Origin: Sphagnum magellanicum
Taxonomy: Eukaryota > Streptophyta > Sphagnopsida > Sphagnales > Sphagnaceae
NCBI GenBank assembly: GCA_021904315.1
Contig: CM038911.1
Location: 2,482,501-2,546,500 of the forward strand
DNA length: 64,000 nucleotides
Reading direction: 5' to 3'
Shown one piece after another: positions 1 through 10,959 of the stretch. The position numbers and the translations under genes were made by a program. The notes beneath the pieces are model-generated. The model did not search any database, was not told where the DNA came from, and saw only the letters and a list, made by a program, of their open reading frames with translations. Numbering within the stretch: position 1 is the stretch's first letter; each line of letters starts with the position of its first letter.

Positions 1-309
1 ATCCTTGGCTATTATTTTTCCCCAATTCCATTAACAGCTTCTTGGGCCCCTTTTGTGATTCTATGAATCTCAATCTTTTTCTCTGGTCAAATCTATTTTT
101 AACTAAAAGGCTCCTCTTTCTTTCTCTCTTTGTTCGATTCCATTTTCACCTCCAGGAATTCTTTCCTTTTAATTTTCTCTCTCTTCAATTTTGTCTAGAC
201 CGCCTCCTAGGCTCCTTTTCTATCTTTGTTTCATTTTGTCTCTAACTCTTCTATTGTTATCTTTTTCTTGCACATCAATTTGCTTCCTCTCTTTTTGTGC
301 CCAATTCCT

Positions 310-399
310 CTTGGACCTCAAACCCCCCTCTCCAAGTTGGAAAAGTTCTTGAACCTCCAACCCCCCTCTCTAACTTGGTGAGCTTCCTAGACCTCCAAC
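310..399. repeat. 38-bp tandem repeat, host target of the hAT insertion
   Basis: Two complete units (310-347 and 348-385) share a pyrimidine-rich core of the form CCTCCAACCCCCCTCTC. A third unit starts at 386 and is cut after CCTCCAAC. The sequence just after the hAT element (from 3517) resumes with CCTCCAACCCTCTCTTTGG, so the transposon sits inside the third unit. The rest of 1-309 is AT- and pyrimidine-rich, and I see no gene in it. Confidence 0.8.
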
Positions 400-415
400 C
401 AGGGACCCGTAGTCG
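392..415. repeat. Left target-site duplication and terminal inverted repeat of the hAT element
   Basis: The 8-bp target duplication CCTCCAAC occupies 392-399 and the 16-bp terminal repeat CAGGGACCCGTAGTCG occupies 400-415. Both are matched without mismatch at the right end. Confidence 0.93.
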
Positions 416-472
416 GTCCTTATTTACATATAGTTGTAGTTGTAACTATTTATCTTCTAGCCCATAGATACA

Positions 473-535
473 TAGTCGACTATAGTTGACTACATAGTCG
501 ACTACTCTAGCCTTGAATTAGTCAACTATAGACTG
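473..535. repeat. Left subterminal repeats of the hAT element
   Basis: The palindromic core TAGTCGAC occurs at 473-480 and again from 495, with related TAGTTGAC and TAGTCAACTATAG variants between and after them. The same TAGTCGACTA core recurs near the right end. In characterised hAT elements, clustered short subterminal motifs bind the transposase; that role is inferred here. Confidence 0.65.
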
Positions 536-542
536 TTGTCGT

Positions 543-3135
543 TTACTCATTGCGAGCCCTCTTCTGAGCGATGGCAGACCCATTCCCATTGTGTTGTTGT
601 TGGATGTCACAAGCTGCTGATTTCAACATCGCTACTATCTCCATGCCTTCGTCTGTTTCGTCATCTTCGACATCACCATCAAGATCAAAGTATTTGATGA
701 TGTTTGTAGTCGCCTCAGTTGCATCCGTTGCTGACTTCAATGACGCAATCAAGTTGTCAACCGTGAATAGGTCTTTGTTTTCCATGTCTTTGATAAATGC
801 CTTGTTGAATGCCAAGATCAACAACATCTCAAACTTGGCGTTGCCCAGGTTCTGTCGAAGCGCATTGTCAATGTGCTTATAGACCGAAAACACGCGTTCT
901 TGCAAGTCGTTGGAATCAGGTGTGCCAAGGTGTCGCGCTGCGATGCGTTCTGCGAGGTGGTGATGCACACCGTTCTTGCGCCACCACTATGACACATTGA
1001 CGACCTCGTTGACGTAGATCCAGTTGCCTGAGCGGACCTTGCTCTTGTCGATCTCGTCCAACTTTTGTTCGTTCAAAAGCCATGCCAACCAGTCCACCTT
1101 TAGCAAGATCCACTCCTTGAAGGCTTCGTTCGCCAAATCACTTGGAGTCGTTGTGTTGAGAGCAACACTTGCTGTACTTTCAATGTCCTAGCTAGGTGAA
1201 CCAACATTGACCATGCTGAACACATCGTCATCGTCGCAAACTTGTACATCAATGTCATCATCGTCGAGCGGCACATTACACATCGCGTCGGGTTCGGGTG
1301 GTCGGAATGAGCGCGTGGCTTCGTCAACAAGAACAGACTTGAAGAGCTCCTTGGCATTGTCAACATTGTCCTTGTACCCGACTACACATAGCCATGGCAG
1401 GGCCAGTGTTAGCATGACCGGGTCGCATATCATGGCCACCAGTTGCTGATCGCTAGGGAATGGGAGATATGAGTCCAACTCTTTCTGGATGCGATCTCGC
1501 AGCTTGTTGCTGATCACACCCAATTGTTCAGCTCTGACCTTGACCTTGGGCAAGTGGTCCCATCGTGTTTTGCCATCCCATCGGCCATCGCCACCGTAGC
1601 CGTCCTCCTCGTCTGACTGCTCACCAAAACGGGATGATGGCATGATGTTGACGACTGAGTAAGTCATTTGCCTAGCGGCAATCTTGGTCTTAACAATATT
1701 GGGCCAACTAGCGCTAGCAACCAGTCGCAAGTCGATCTGTGTTGTGAATGATAGGGCACAAACTAATCGTATGATGGCCTCAACCTTAGCCACGGATTGC
1801 TAACATTCGTCTGATAGCTCGTAGGCGTTGCACACCAACGATTTTCGTGAGCAAAGTATTGGTGCAGTGTCCACTTGCACCATAATGCCTGTTGGTACAT
1901 GCGCGTGTAGCCTGAAATGCGCGTGTCATTGTTGATGCCAACTTTAATCACATTGTAGCCGATCTGTTCGTTGCGTTTCTCGTAGTTGATTTTGCGCGAC
2001 TTGGCCTTCTTGTTCCAAACGTACCCGATCATTCGACACACGGCCAGGCGCAGGTCCTCGCATTCTTCGAATGAGTCGACAATCTCCTTGTTAACTGTCC
2101 TTTTTCACTTCCCAATCGCATGGTCGCAAGCCAAGTTTGCCAAATGCATGTTGTAAGTGCCATTTGTGCCGACGATTAGTCGACTGGTTGTGAGGGACGT
2201 GTTTGTTGTGTCGTTGATCGACAAGATGATGTCGCTATGGTGGATGTCGTAGTGCTTCAAGACAGCCATGGCTACATCGTTGCATGCTTGGGCATTGTGC
2301 CCATTTGGCACAGCCAGGCCGAACGCCAGTTTGTACCGGATCCACGACTGCAGGTCGATCAAGTACACTGAGATGCCGAAGAATTGCTTGATCATGGAGT
2401 CCTAGCCATCATGGCAAACCACAAGCCAGCCATAGCTGGAACCAACATACTCGTCGACAAGCTTGTCATAGCTGGCTAGCATGTACATTGCGCGCGCTTT
2501 GACAATAAGCGCCTTAACACACACAGTGAACTTGGAAAACATGGAGATGAGCGCGCGATTGATCTTACCAGGTGTCACGGAACGTATGACCTTGGCTTTA
2601 GGTATGACGCTGCCTGGATGACCTCATTCAGGTTGACATCGGTGGCAAGCGATAGCGGCGCCTTGCGGTTGACAACCAACCATGCAACAAGTGCATGAAC
2701 GTGCTCGATGATAGCATCATTGCCATTCTTGATGAAGGCGTGAATGTTGTTGGTGCTCACAGATGTAGAAGTTGAAATCGATATCAGTTGTTTGGGTTCA
2801 AGCGATTGGTGCTTGTGGGCCAGATGCAAGCTTGCGTGCCTAGAAGCGATGTGTTTGTGAGCATTGCCAGTTGTGTCATTGTAGATGGCAACCAAGCTAT
2901 CCAGGAACTTGTGTGGGCACTTCTTCAGGCACAACAAGCAACAATAAACATACTGGATCTTGTTGCGCGTGATCGGCCCATCCTTGACCATGGCGAAGTA
3001 CTGCCACACCGGTGATGTTTTGTTAGCGCTGATCGGCACAAGCCGCGAGTCAAGTGGTTCATGAGGCGCCTCGTCAACCTCTCCATCATTGGCCGAAGCT
3101 GAGATGCTGACCGATGGGGTAGGGGACTCCATCAT
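543..3135 (-). pseudogene. hAT transposase with N-terminal BED zinc finger, broken frame
   Basis: Reading runs from an ATG at 3135 towards 543. Near the N-terminus a BED finger is visible: a Trp and aromatic pair (SPVWQYF), then CLLC, then NAHKHIASRH. The middle piece (2395-2105) has hAT-core character. The last piece (968-543) carries SNDLQERVFSVYKHI followed by LLILAFNK, the hAT dimerisation signature. Damage includes a frame change near 2590, a TAG at 2402-2404 inside HDG-stop-DS, a stop near 2106, a frame change near 1800 and a stop at 1188. The conserved blocks stay in the correct order, so this is one decayed gene and not several. The product would bind the element ends and catalyse excision and insertion; this copy cannot make a full-length protein. 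Confidence 0.88.
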
Positions 3136-3179
3136 CCATGATAAACTAGTGACAACAATTGTGTAGTGTAGTAGACAGT

Positions 3180-3278
3180 AGTCTGTAGTGTGTTGCGCTC
3201 ATGAGTCGCAACAGTTTGTAATGTGTTGCGTTCATGAGTTGCAACAGTCTGTAGTGTGTTGCGCTCACGAGTAGCAAG
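3180..3278. repeat. 33-bp tandem repeat, three units, inside the hAT right end
   Basis: Three consecutive units start at 3180, 3213 and 3246, each containing GTGTTGCG followed by TCATGAGT or a close variant. They lie between the transposase start codon and the right terminus, where a promoter and transposase-binding region would be expected. Confidence 0.8.
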
Positions 3279-3329
3279 TTACGTTTATTTTGAGTTTTTA
3301 TTGACCCGACTATAATTGAGTAATAGTCG

Positions 3330-3445
3330 ATTATGACCATTACTCGGTAGTCTAGTCGATTATGACCGTTACTCTGTAGTCTAGTCTATTATGACTGTTG
3401 CTCGGTAGTCTAGTCGACTATCTACGTTGCTCAGTAGTCTAGTCG
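3330..3445. repeat. 29-bp tandem repeat, four units, subterminal in the hAT right end
   Basis: Units start at 3330, 3359, 3388 and 3417. Each ends with a TAGTCTAGTC-type motif that resembles the palindromic core at the left end. The pattern is consistent with a subterminal transposase-binding array (inference). Confidence 0.8.
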
Positions 3446-3500
3446 ACTATCTATGCAGATAATTGGAGACTATAGTCAGTACATCGACTAAAAGTTGCAT

Positions 3501-3524
3501 CGACTACGGGTCCCTGCCTCCAAC
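3501..3524. repeat. Right terminal inverted repeat and target-site duplication of the hAT element
   Basis: CGACTACGGGTCCCTG at 3501-3516 is the exact reverse complement of the left terminus. It is followed at 3517-3524 by the 8-bp duplication CCTCCAAC. Confidence 0.93.
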
Positions 3525-4191
3525 CCTCTCTTTGGACGTTGATTATTTTGTTGTACCTTCTCCTCTTCTCCCCCCCACATTCTATTGTTAGTTAATTAGT
3601 GGAAGGTTGTTGTAGCCCTGTTAGAATATGGCCTTTTGCAAACATATTTGCCCTTGCCCTTGCCCTTGCTTTAACTTCTAACTGTGTAGGTGTTAAAATG
3701 CCCAAGTTTACACCCATGTACCTTAATGGATGGGCTTTGTAACCAACTTGGAAGTTATGGTGAAATTTGTGCCTTTTTTCTTTAATTGCCACTATAGACC
3801 AAGCTTGGTTGAAATGTACTTTATATCGTTTCTCAATTAGCTTTTTAGTTGCTTTGTTTGTAGCAATATATGAATTTGCTGGACATTTTCACTTTGTTTC
3901 CTCCCTTTCCTTTCTCCTTTGTTTTTTGATTATTTATGTTACTTCTTTGTCCATGACTTTTTAAAGCATAATTTGTAGATATTTGTTAGAGGTAACAACA
4001 TGGGATTGACTATAATCAACTAATAGCTTTTTCTCGCATGTCTTCCTTACAGGCAAATGTGGCAATTGCCCTTCAGACACATCTGTAGGTTCATTCAGGT
4101 TAGCTATGCAATCCATATCAATTTATGTTCATGTATTTTTTAAAATAACATAACTTCTAGACTCTTCCACATAATGCCTTAATGGTTGCTC
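3525..4191. other. Gene-free AT-rich spacer
   Basis: This is AT-rich sequence with short open frames only. I see no domain, repeat or RNA signal in it. Confidence 0.6.
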
Positions 4192-5530
4192 CTATACATC
4201 ATCATCATAACTTATTGTAGTAGGTTCCTTTGCATTGCCTATGTTGATCAACTCTACAATTGTTCCATGCTCACCCCAATCTTGAGTATCATTTAAACCT
4301 TCATTAAAGTTTTCTGCATTCTTTTCATTTGATGCAATGATGTTTTCTGCAATGTATAGTTCACTAGGCTTAGTCTTGCCATCCATAGCCTTTGGATTAA
4401 AAGGCTAGATCCTTATAACCTTGGACCCATTATTGATGTTTCTTTTGGAAAGAACTACATCTAATGTCTTATCTACCCATTTTGCAAGAACAATCTTGTC
4501 TAACTCCTTGTAATTATTGTTGACCATGTTATTATCTTTTTCTTTTCTGAAAGTTATTTTGAAAAGCTTGAATAATTCACATTTAGAGGTTGTAAATCAT
4601 GGGAGGTGTGTGAAGGTAGGGTAATCATATCTAGCCCAAATTGGTGACTTATTTTATCGATTCTAAACTAACATGCGAACCATGCCCATCTAGAATTAAT
4701 AGATGACAATTGTTTAGAGAGATTCCACTTGCAACTATGTTTTTTGAAAAATGGCAAAAATTCCTTGAACAAAAAATTTGTCATCCATGCTTTGGTTTGG
4801 ACTACCATACATGTTCCAAATTTGCAATGCTTAATGTAATCATCTTTTATTCTTTCATTTTGAAATATGTAGAATCCTATTATCAATCCCCCTGCTACAT
4901 TCATTGCACAAGTGATGGTTAACTATTCCTTGGATTTTGGGATGGTGTTGTATACTTGATGAGAGCCCTTTTTTGTTAAAACTCTAGTTCCTGATTGCTT
5001 TCTTGTTTGAATTTTAGTTTCATCAGAGTTCCAAATGTGATCTGGATAATATTAATGTTGGGTGTACAAGGATGTCAAGTTTTGGTAGAATAAGTTACAA
5101 GATTGGTGGTGAGGCCTTGGGCTCTATTGATCTGCAATCCTTTTGCAAGATGTCAATTATGGATGCATGTGCTTAAACCAATATCATTAGAAGTCCCCAA
5201 ACACCCCATTTTGAAATGAGGTGGGTTGAGTTTGAGTAACTTTTGGCACCTTCCATTTGAGTTGTTGTAGTGTTATGGACAACCCACATTCTTGCATACT
5301 CAAAACCCATGCAACAATAGCTTCATCTTCTTCTTCTATTAGTACATTCGATGGTCCAATTTTCCTACTTCTAGTCTTTCCATTTAGGTGTTCAGAAAGT
5401 GAAATTATAGGTATGCCCCAAAATTTGTTGGCCCCTCGTAAAAAAACAATGCCATGTTCAATTGTATCCATGGTTATCTTTAATGATTCATTTGACTAGT
5501 TGCCTCTTAGATTTATAGCAAGCATTTTAT
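4192..5530 (-). pseudogene. Decayed pogo/CENPB-type DDE transposase
   Basis: Minus-strand blocks lie in the order expected for this family. A Psq/CENPB helix-turn-helix region comes first (5471-5187), with WGIPIISLSEHLNGKT and later WVLSMQECGLSITLQQLK. The DDE core follows (4904-4668) with GTCMVVQTKAWMTNFLFKEF. In another frame just downstream come LLILDGHGSHVSLESI, which holds a catalytic Asp, and then DMITLPSHTSH and LQPLNV. The C-terminal part (4386-4192) is acidic. The last motif normally reads LQPLD, so the third catalytic Asp appears to be Asn. In-frame TAG codons lie at 5496-5498 and 4405-4407, and frame changes break the core. This is a dead copy. The family assignment rests on motif recognition. 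Confidence 0.75.
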
Positions 5531-5647
5531 TTGTTGTTGATCGCCTTTGTGTTGTCATGTTTGATCTAGCTTGAGGAAGGACATTTTCCTTGTCCACTAC
5601 CTATTAGTCCACCACTAAACTTTGTTTCCTACAAGGGTCATTGAGCA

Positions 5648-6334
5648 TCATGATGCTTCTAGTTTTCTTGGACCCAACCTCCAAAAGCTTAGTGGCATGT
5701 GTTCAAGCTTCACAAGTGGTACTCCTTCATCTTTTTTATGTTCAAACCAAAAAAAAAAGAAGTGTGTTAAGTGAAGGAATTTGTTCAATGCATGTTCATA
5801 TGTGAAAACATTTGGGTTGATGAAATCAAAGATGTTTGCAAAATTAATCCAATCTAAATCTTCATTTGTTGTTGTTGTGTAAATTGTTGGAGTGTATCTA
5901 ATTGTACATTGTGTTTTAACTTTAAGAAATTTGCGATGCCACATTGTTGTTACAATCTTTCGTATTGCAGGGACAACAAATTTAGCTATCCAACAAAAAT
6001 TAATAAACTTGTTGAAACTTTCCTTGTAAATCTTGTCAATACATGCAATTATGTTCTCATCTTGGTGGCTCTCTATCTTAGGTAGCCCTATGCTCTTTTC
6101 TTTCACTTTGATCTACAAGACTGGGTATTTTTTCAATTTGCTTTGTAGCTCTTTAGTTTCCTCCTTCCATTTGCTAGGCAAATCTATGCTCTCTTCTTTC
6201 ACTCTGCTAAACAACTCATCTTTCACTAATATGCTTTCCTTAGGCACTTTTGATTTAAGCATTATTGCACTAAGACAAAGTAACTTTAAGAATGTTTGGA
6301 ATTCATCTTCCACATGGCTTGGTAGTCTAGACAT
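5648..6334 (-). pseudogene. Unrecognised open frame interrupted by one TAG
   Basis: A single minus-strand frame runs from 6334 to 5648 (about 228 codons) and is broken only by one TAG at 6113-6115. The first part is rich in Lys and Glu (KVPKES, VKEESIDLPSKWKEE), as in a coiled coil. A related phrase, KEKSIGLP, follows the stop. The second part is more hydrophobic and aromatic. I recognise no domain. It lies upstream of, and in the same orientation as, the pogo-like relic, so it may be a degraded upstream part of that element or an unrelated gene fragment. Confidence 0.35.
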
Positions 6335-6350
6335 GTTGATTTACAATTGA

Positions 6351-7328
6351 GCTAGGTTAAGTTGATGTCTTACAATTCATTCTAATTGTGTTGTGTTGTT
6401 TTGGCAAGAAAGTAAACTAAATAGTTTCTTAGATCTTTAGATTGTTCACAAACTTTGCAATTTAATGTGATCATTTCAATGTGTTGTTAGAATCCTTAAC
6501 TATGTTGTACCTTTTCAATGTTAAAGTTTTGTACTCATCACCAAACACTAAAAACACATAATGAAAATATTTGTTTGTAGATTTGCTTTAAATCACACCT
6601 TACACCAAACACCTTAAGCCCCAAGTATAATTTCACTTTGTACATTTGCACAAGTGTGTGTAATATTTTATGATTTTATTGAGCCCATGGCCAAACATTA
6701 CCTTCACATATAGAACATAAAAATTTATAAGTCTACCTCAAAAAAACCCCTTTCACCAAACAATTATGTTCAAGAGTGTGGTCACGGACTATATAAATGT
6801 ACACATAAATGTGTGTTACACTAGTGTTTAATCCTTTATCACTAAACACCTTGCACTAAATAAATGAACATATTTTTTTATATAAAAACTATATGACATT
6901 CCCATGATTAACATAAACCCTAATTCATTGGTTGGAATTATGAGAAATGCCAAACAAAATTTTATATCATTGGGCATTCGATGATAGGGAAATATACAAA
7001 TAACCATAAAGTGGTCCTCATTTGTTGACCCCCCAAGTTGTGAACTTTTTGGGTGTTTGGTCATGGGTGGTGTTCGGTCATAGGGTAGGTTACATTAATG
7101 ATGGTCTGTCCCTACCACCACATTACCATTGAATGTTGTGAAATACTCATGCAATTTTTGTAATTATTATTGATGAAACCCTGCCAAACTTTATAGAAAG
7201 AACGCACTTGTAACTTGGTGTGTAACTTGATGTAGTTACACAATTATTGAAGTAATTGTTTAAAGGGGTAAATTGAGTGGTAGGATTCCATAATTTGATC
7301 ACGGTGCATTGATTTATGTCATGTGCAC
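6351..7328. other. Gene-free AT-rich spacer
   Basis: This is AT-rich sequence with short chance open frames. I see no recognisable coding, RNA or mobile-element signal. Confidence 0.55.
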
Positions 7329-7750
7329 CATGTGATATTGTTTCCTTGTGATTAATTGTGGAATCACATGGGGAATCATGTGATATTGTTTCCTTGTGAT
7401 TAATTGTGGAATCACATGGGGAATCATGTGATATTGTTTCCTTGTGATTAATTGTGGAATCACATGGGGAATCATGTGATATTGTTTCCTTGTGATTAAT
7501 TGTGGAATCACATGGGGAATCATGTGATATTGTTTCCTTGTGATTAATTGTGGAATCACATGGGGAATCATGTGATATTGTTTCCTTGTGATTAATTGTG
7601 GAATCACATGGGGAACTATGTGATATCGTTTCCTTATGATTAATTATGGAATCACATGTGCACCATGTGATATTACTTCCTTGTGATTAATTGTGGAATC
7701 AAATGGGGAACCATGTGATTTTGTTTCCTTTTGATTATTTGGGGAACCAT
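7329..7750. repeat. 48-bp tandem array (minisatellite)
   Basis: Units start at 7329, 7377, 7425, 7473, 7521 and 7569 and are almost identical. Diverged units follow from 7617 to about 7750. Each contains GATATTGTTTCCTTGTGATT and ATCACATGGGGAA. Because 48 is a multiple of three, the minus strand stays open and would encode a 16-residue repeat (MIPHVIPQLITRKQYH). No promoter, start context or flanking coding sequence supports a gene. The array decays at its right edge only. Confidence 0.92.
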
Positions 7751-8764
7751 GTGATGGATAAGCTTTAGGAAGTTTCTTGATTAGTTTCCTTTTGTTTAGT
7801 ATATAAGGGGGTGTTTGTGACCTTGAGAAACACCTCCCCTTGTACAAAGTTATGGTATGAATGTAAAATTTGTTAGAATTGAAGTTTTGATTTTTGAAAG
7901 GCTTTTGGTTTTGAATGGTTTTGGTGTTGTTTGTGTTAAGTTCATGGTAGGAGAATGATGAAGTTTACATAAACAATAGAAGGGTGAGAAAATAATTTTG
8001 CAACCAAAAACATAGATTTCATAGCTATGTAGTAAACATACATAGTTTTGGTTCCAAACCCATTCGTGCTGTACACACCCAAGAAAGGGGGGAAAAAAAA
8101 GAAACAAGGGCCAAGGAATGAAATCTATGCAAACAAACAACCCAAAAATTGTGGGCCACAAGGAGAAAAGGGAACCATTAAAAACTGAACCCTTCACCAA
8201 TCACATGAAGCAAATTGACTAATGACAGGGGAGGTAAACCGCATATAACTCTTAGCCTAGAAGAACCCTCCCTTGCAATCACAACCCATCCCAAGATGGA
8301 GGTGGCATGTGCTCTCTATAAAGTGACCCATTTTCAATTGTTGAAATTTTGCAAATTAAAAAATGAAAATTAGTTAGTATACCCTTTTGTTGAAAAATAA
8401 AATAAAATTCTACTAATCATTTGTTGGGGATTCATAAATCAATAAAATTCTACCTAAACTCGAGTTGTGTTTGTCAAATTTCCAGAAATTTTTCCCTATG
8501 CTATACATTAGATTGAACAATCAAATTCCCAGAACTCTATTCTAATGGATAAATTTTATATTGGTAATTTAGTATATAAAAGGTGCATTCACACCTAATG
8601 TTAAGCCAGTGTTAAGTGAAAATTTAGATGCCATCTTAGGTGGTACCCAATGTTAAATGGGTGATTGTTTAATATTAAGTGGATGTTAACATAAAATCTT
8701 CGTGGTAAATAGGTTTTAAGTTCCAAATGACTAGCTTGTTGTTAGGGGACTTTATACTAGAGTC
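7751..8764. other. Gene-free spacer
   Basis: This is AT-rich sequence. The 116-codon minus-strand frame (8200-7850) has a biased, aromatic-rich composition and no motif, so I do not call it a gene. Confidence 0.55.
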
Positions 8765-10110
8765 CTTAACAGCATCTCCACCGGTGCTCAGTATGTCGCT
8801 CTGGATAATAAAATTAAATGTCCAAGTTTAGCTGCTTTTTTTTCCGGCAGCTCCACTAATAAAACTGGAACTGGAACTGCATATACGTGGGAACTATTGA
8901 TAGCAAAACACCTGGACCAATCATTTATGATCGACCAATCAGAAATACTGAGCCGCAGTCAGGGCCAATTTATTACACTTCTTTTCAGGAGGTGCACAAC
9001 TGTGCGCCTTCTACCAGCCATGGCAAGCTTCACGAATTTGGTGCAGAAAAACCAATTTTCTGAGCTCAACCGGCACATTTTAACTTTTCCCCAATAAACT
9101 TTACCGTGTGCAGTGACATACTGAGGAACATTGGAGATACTATTCCACTAAGAGTGAATGCCCCTTTTTCCAAGTTGGCTTTTATTATGAAGTCCGAGCC
9201 TATGGCGAACCTTGCAGAAATTCTCAGGCGCTCTTGCGAGTACCAGAGGGGGGTTGGAAATAGTTTTCAACCAGCAATTGACGCGTCTCGGATATTCCTC
9301 ACTAACTGCGTCATTGCCCCAAGCGCAAAGACGAAAAAGTGTTGTATTCCGGTGGCCGATTTATAGTACAATAAAACCAAACTCTGACAAAGGATATGGG
9401 AGAAATCAGACAACTGCAGAAACGTCACCCTGGAGCTCGCTCAAATTCCTGGCCTGTGAGCATACCAGAAATTCTAGTACTGAAGGACTCGAAATTGCTG
9501 GTGTAGGCATGAAATTGAGTTTGTGGAGAAGACTTCGCAAATCGGCTATCAACTTCATCATTCAGCAGATTTTTTGAAGTTCTTTGAACTCTGGATTCAT
9601 TTGAAGTTAGGTGGACAGTGCTGGAGAGAAGAGTAGGTGAGCTGTATGGTTGGTACTTCACTCAAGCTTGATCATGGAGCTGCACATTAGACTACAAACA
9701 AATTCCAGCACATCTTATCAGAGGAAGAGAACACATACCTACTGTAAAGAAAGAAAGAAGAAATTTCATCAGCAACACTCTAATTCGTATGAAGTTTTTT
9801 AATTTCGCGAAATGCACATAAACAAGAACTGGGTACTCAAATTTTTCACCAGATGTCGGGGCTCGCGCGAAGATTGGCATCGATGTACAAAGTTCCATCG
9901 CAAGCTTTACCAGGATCAGAAGGACTCAGCCATGATACTAGTCGCCGGCGGGAACCAACAGGCGCCAGTGCACCCTGAAGGGATGGATGGTGGGTGGACA
10001 GGAAAACACTTTTTCATCGGGTTCCTTTTCACTGCTTTACCAGGGTGGTCACCTCAGTTGCTATTTTTATTACCTACCTTATTAACAACCCGCTCTAGGA
10101 ACCAGTGTTT
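8765..10110. other. Island of balanced base composition, no gene recognised
   Basis: Base composition rises clearly above that of both neighbours, and unrelated open frames occur on both strands, the longest being 121 codons at 9212-9577. No domain, splice pattern or repeat structure is convincing. The island begins with CAGCATCTCCACCGGTGCTC, which resembles the terminal motif of some plant MITEs and PIF-like elements, but I find no matching inverted copy at the other end. It could be an old transposon or a transferred gene fragment. Confidence 0.4.
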
Positions 10111-10169
10111 TGGGTTGTTTTTACACACAAAAAAAATTGAACCCATCCCAAAATTAATAATTTAATTTT

Positions 10170-10959
10170 GATTTAATTTTGGACATGTCTTTGAACACAA
10201 CAAAAAATAAAATGAGTTCATGGTCAAAAACTCAAATTATTTCTCATCGTCCATCAATGACAAATATCAATATTGCTAGATTAATAAATTACCTATCACA
10301 AGATGTCCTCCTTCTAGACACAAGCGGACTATGTTCTTTTTGCAACTTCACAAATTTTAAGATTGTTTTATTTGGAGCCCTTAACAAAATGGGAGTATCA
10401 TGTTGTGATTTATGATTAGATGTACATTATACATTTTAAAATTTACATTCTTGTTCTTGAGTGTTTTTGAAATTTTCAATGTTATATTTATTTACATTTG
10501 ATTAATCACACATGTTTGAATGGTTTGTAGAAATATGCAATATATGTGTGGTTGTCAATAGTATGAGTTTACATAATTTTTGACTTGATTTTCTCAATGT
10601 GATACAAAACACAATAGATCTAGAAACATTGTGCACCAATTGCTATATATTTTTGGATAAAATGCTTAATGTTTTGCGAACACATCCCCATACATTTTTA
10701 CACTTGCCAAAACCAAAGTTTTTCAAACATGCATGTCCCATGAACTTGGATTCTTTTGGTGCACACATCCAAAAACTAAAGTTGGGCATGGACTATGAAT
10801 TATGTCATGTATGATAATCAAGTGTCATCAATAGGCTCTATCCAAACCTATTTTACTAATCTTCTTCCAAGTAACTAGCCTCGTCCAACTTGTCCTTATG
10901 CTCATCAAGAATTTTTTCCTTTGTAATTTATTTATTTTTGCAATAGTAGATGATGGAAA
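10170..10959. other. Gene-free AT-rich spacer
   Basis: I see only short open frames without motifs in this AT-rich stretch. Confidence 0.5.

Larger units (their letters stand above)
400..3516 (-). mobile_element. hAT-family DNA transposon, structurally complete, 3117 bp
   Basis: The element begins with CAGGGACCCGTAGTCG and ends with the exact reverse complement, giving a perfect 16-bp terminal inverted repeat. It is flanked on both sides by the 8-bp direct repeat CCTCCAAC, which is the target-site duplication length known for hAT elements. TAGTCGACTA-like motifs and short tandem repeats lie just inside both ends, as expected for subterminal transposase-binding sites. The interior encodes, on the minus strand, a BED-finger transposase with a hAT C-terminal dimerisation region, but the frame is broken. 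Perfect terminal repeats and target duplication suggest a fairly recent insertion (inference). The element may still be mobilisable if an intact relative exists in the genome. Confidence 0.93.

Noticed and set aside
7314-7607. 97-codon minus-strand frame encoding a perfect 16-residue repeat
   Set aside because: It is the 48-bp tandem array read in frame. There is no flanking coding sequence or gene context.
7329-7750. CRISPR-like array
   Set aside because: Units are contiguous with no unique spacers, and the genome is eukaryotic.
8765-10110. MITE or PIF-like element suggested by CAGCATCTCCACCGGTGCTC
   Set aside because: No matching inverted terminus or target duplication was found.
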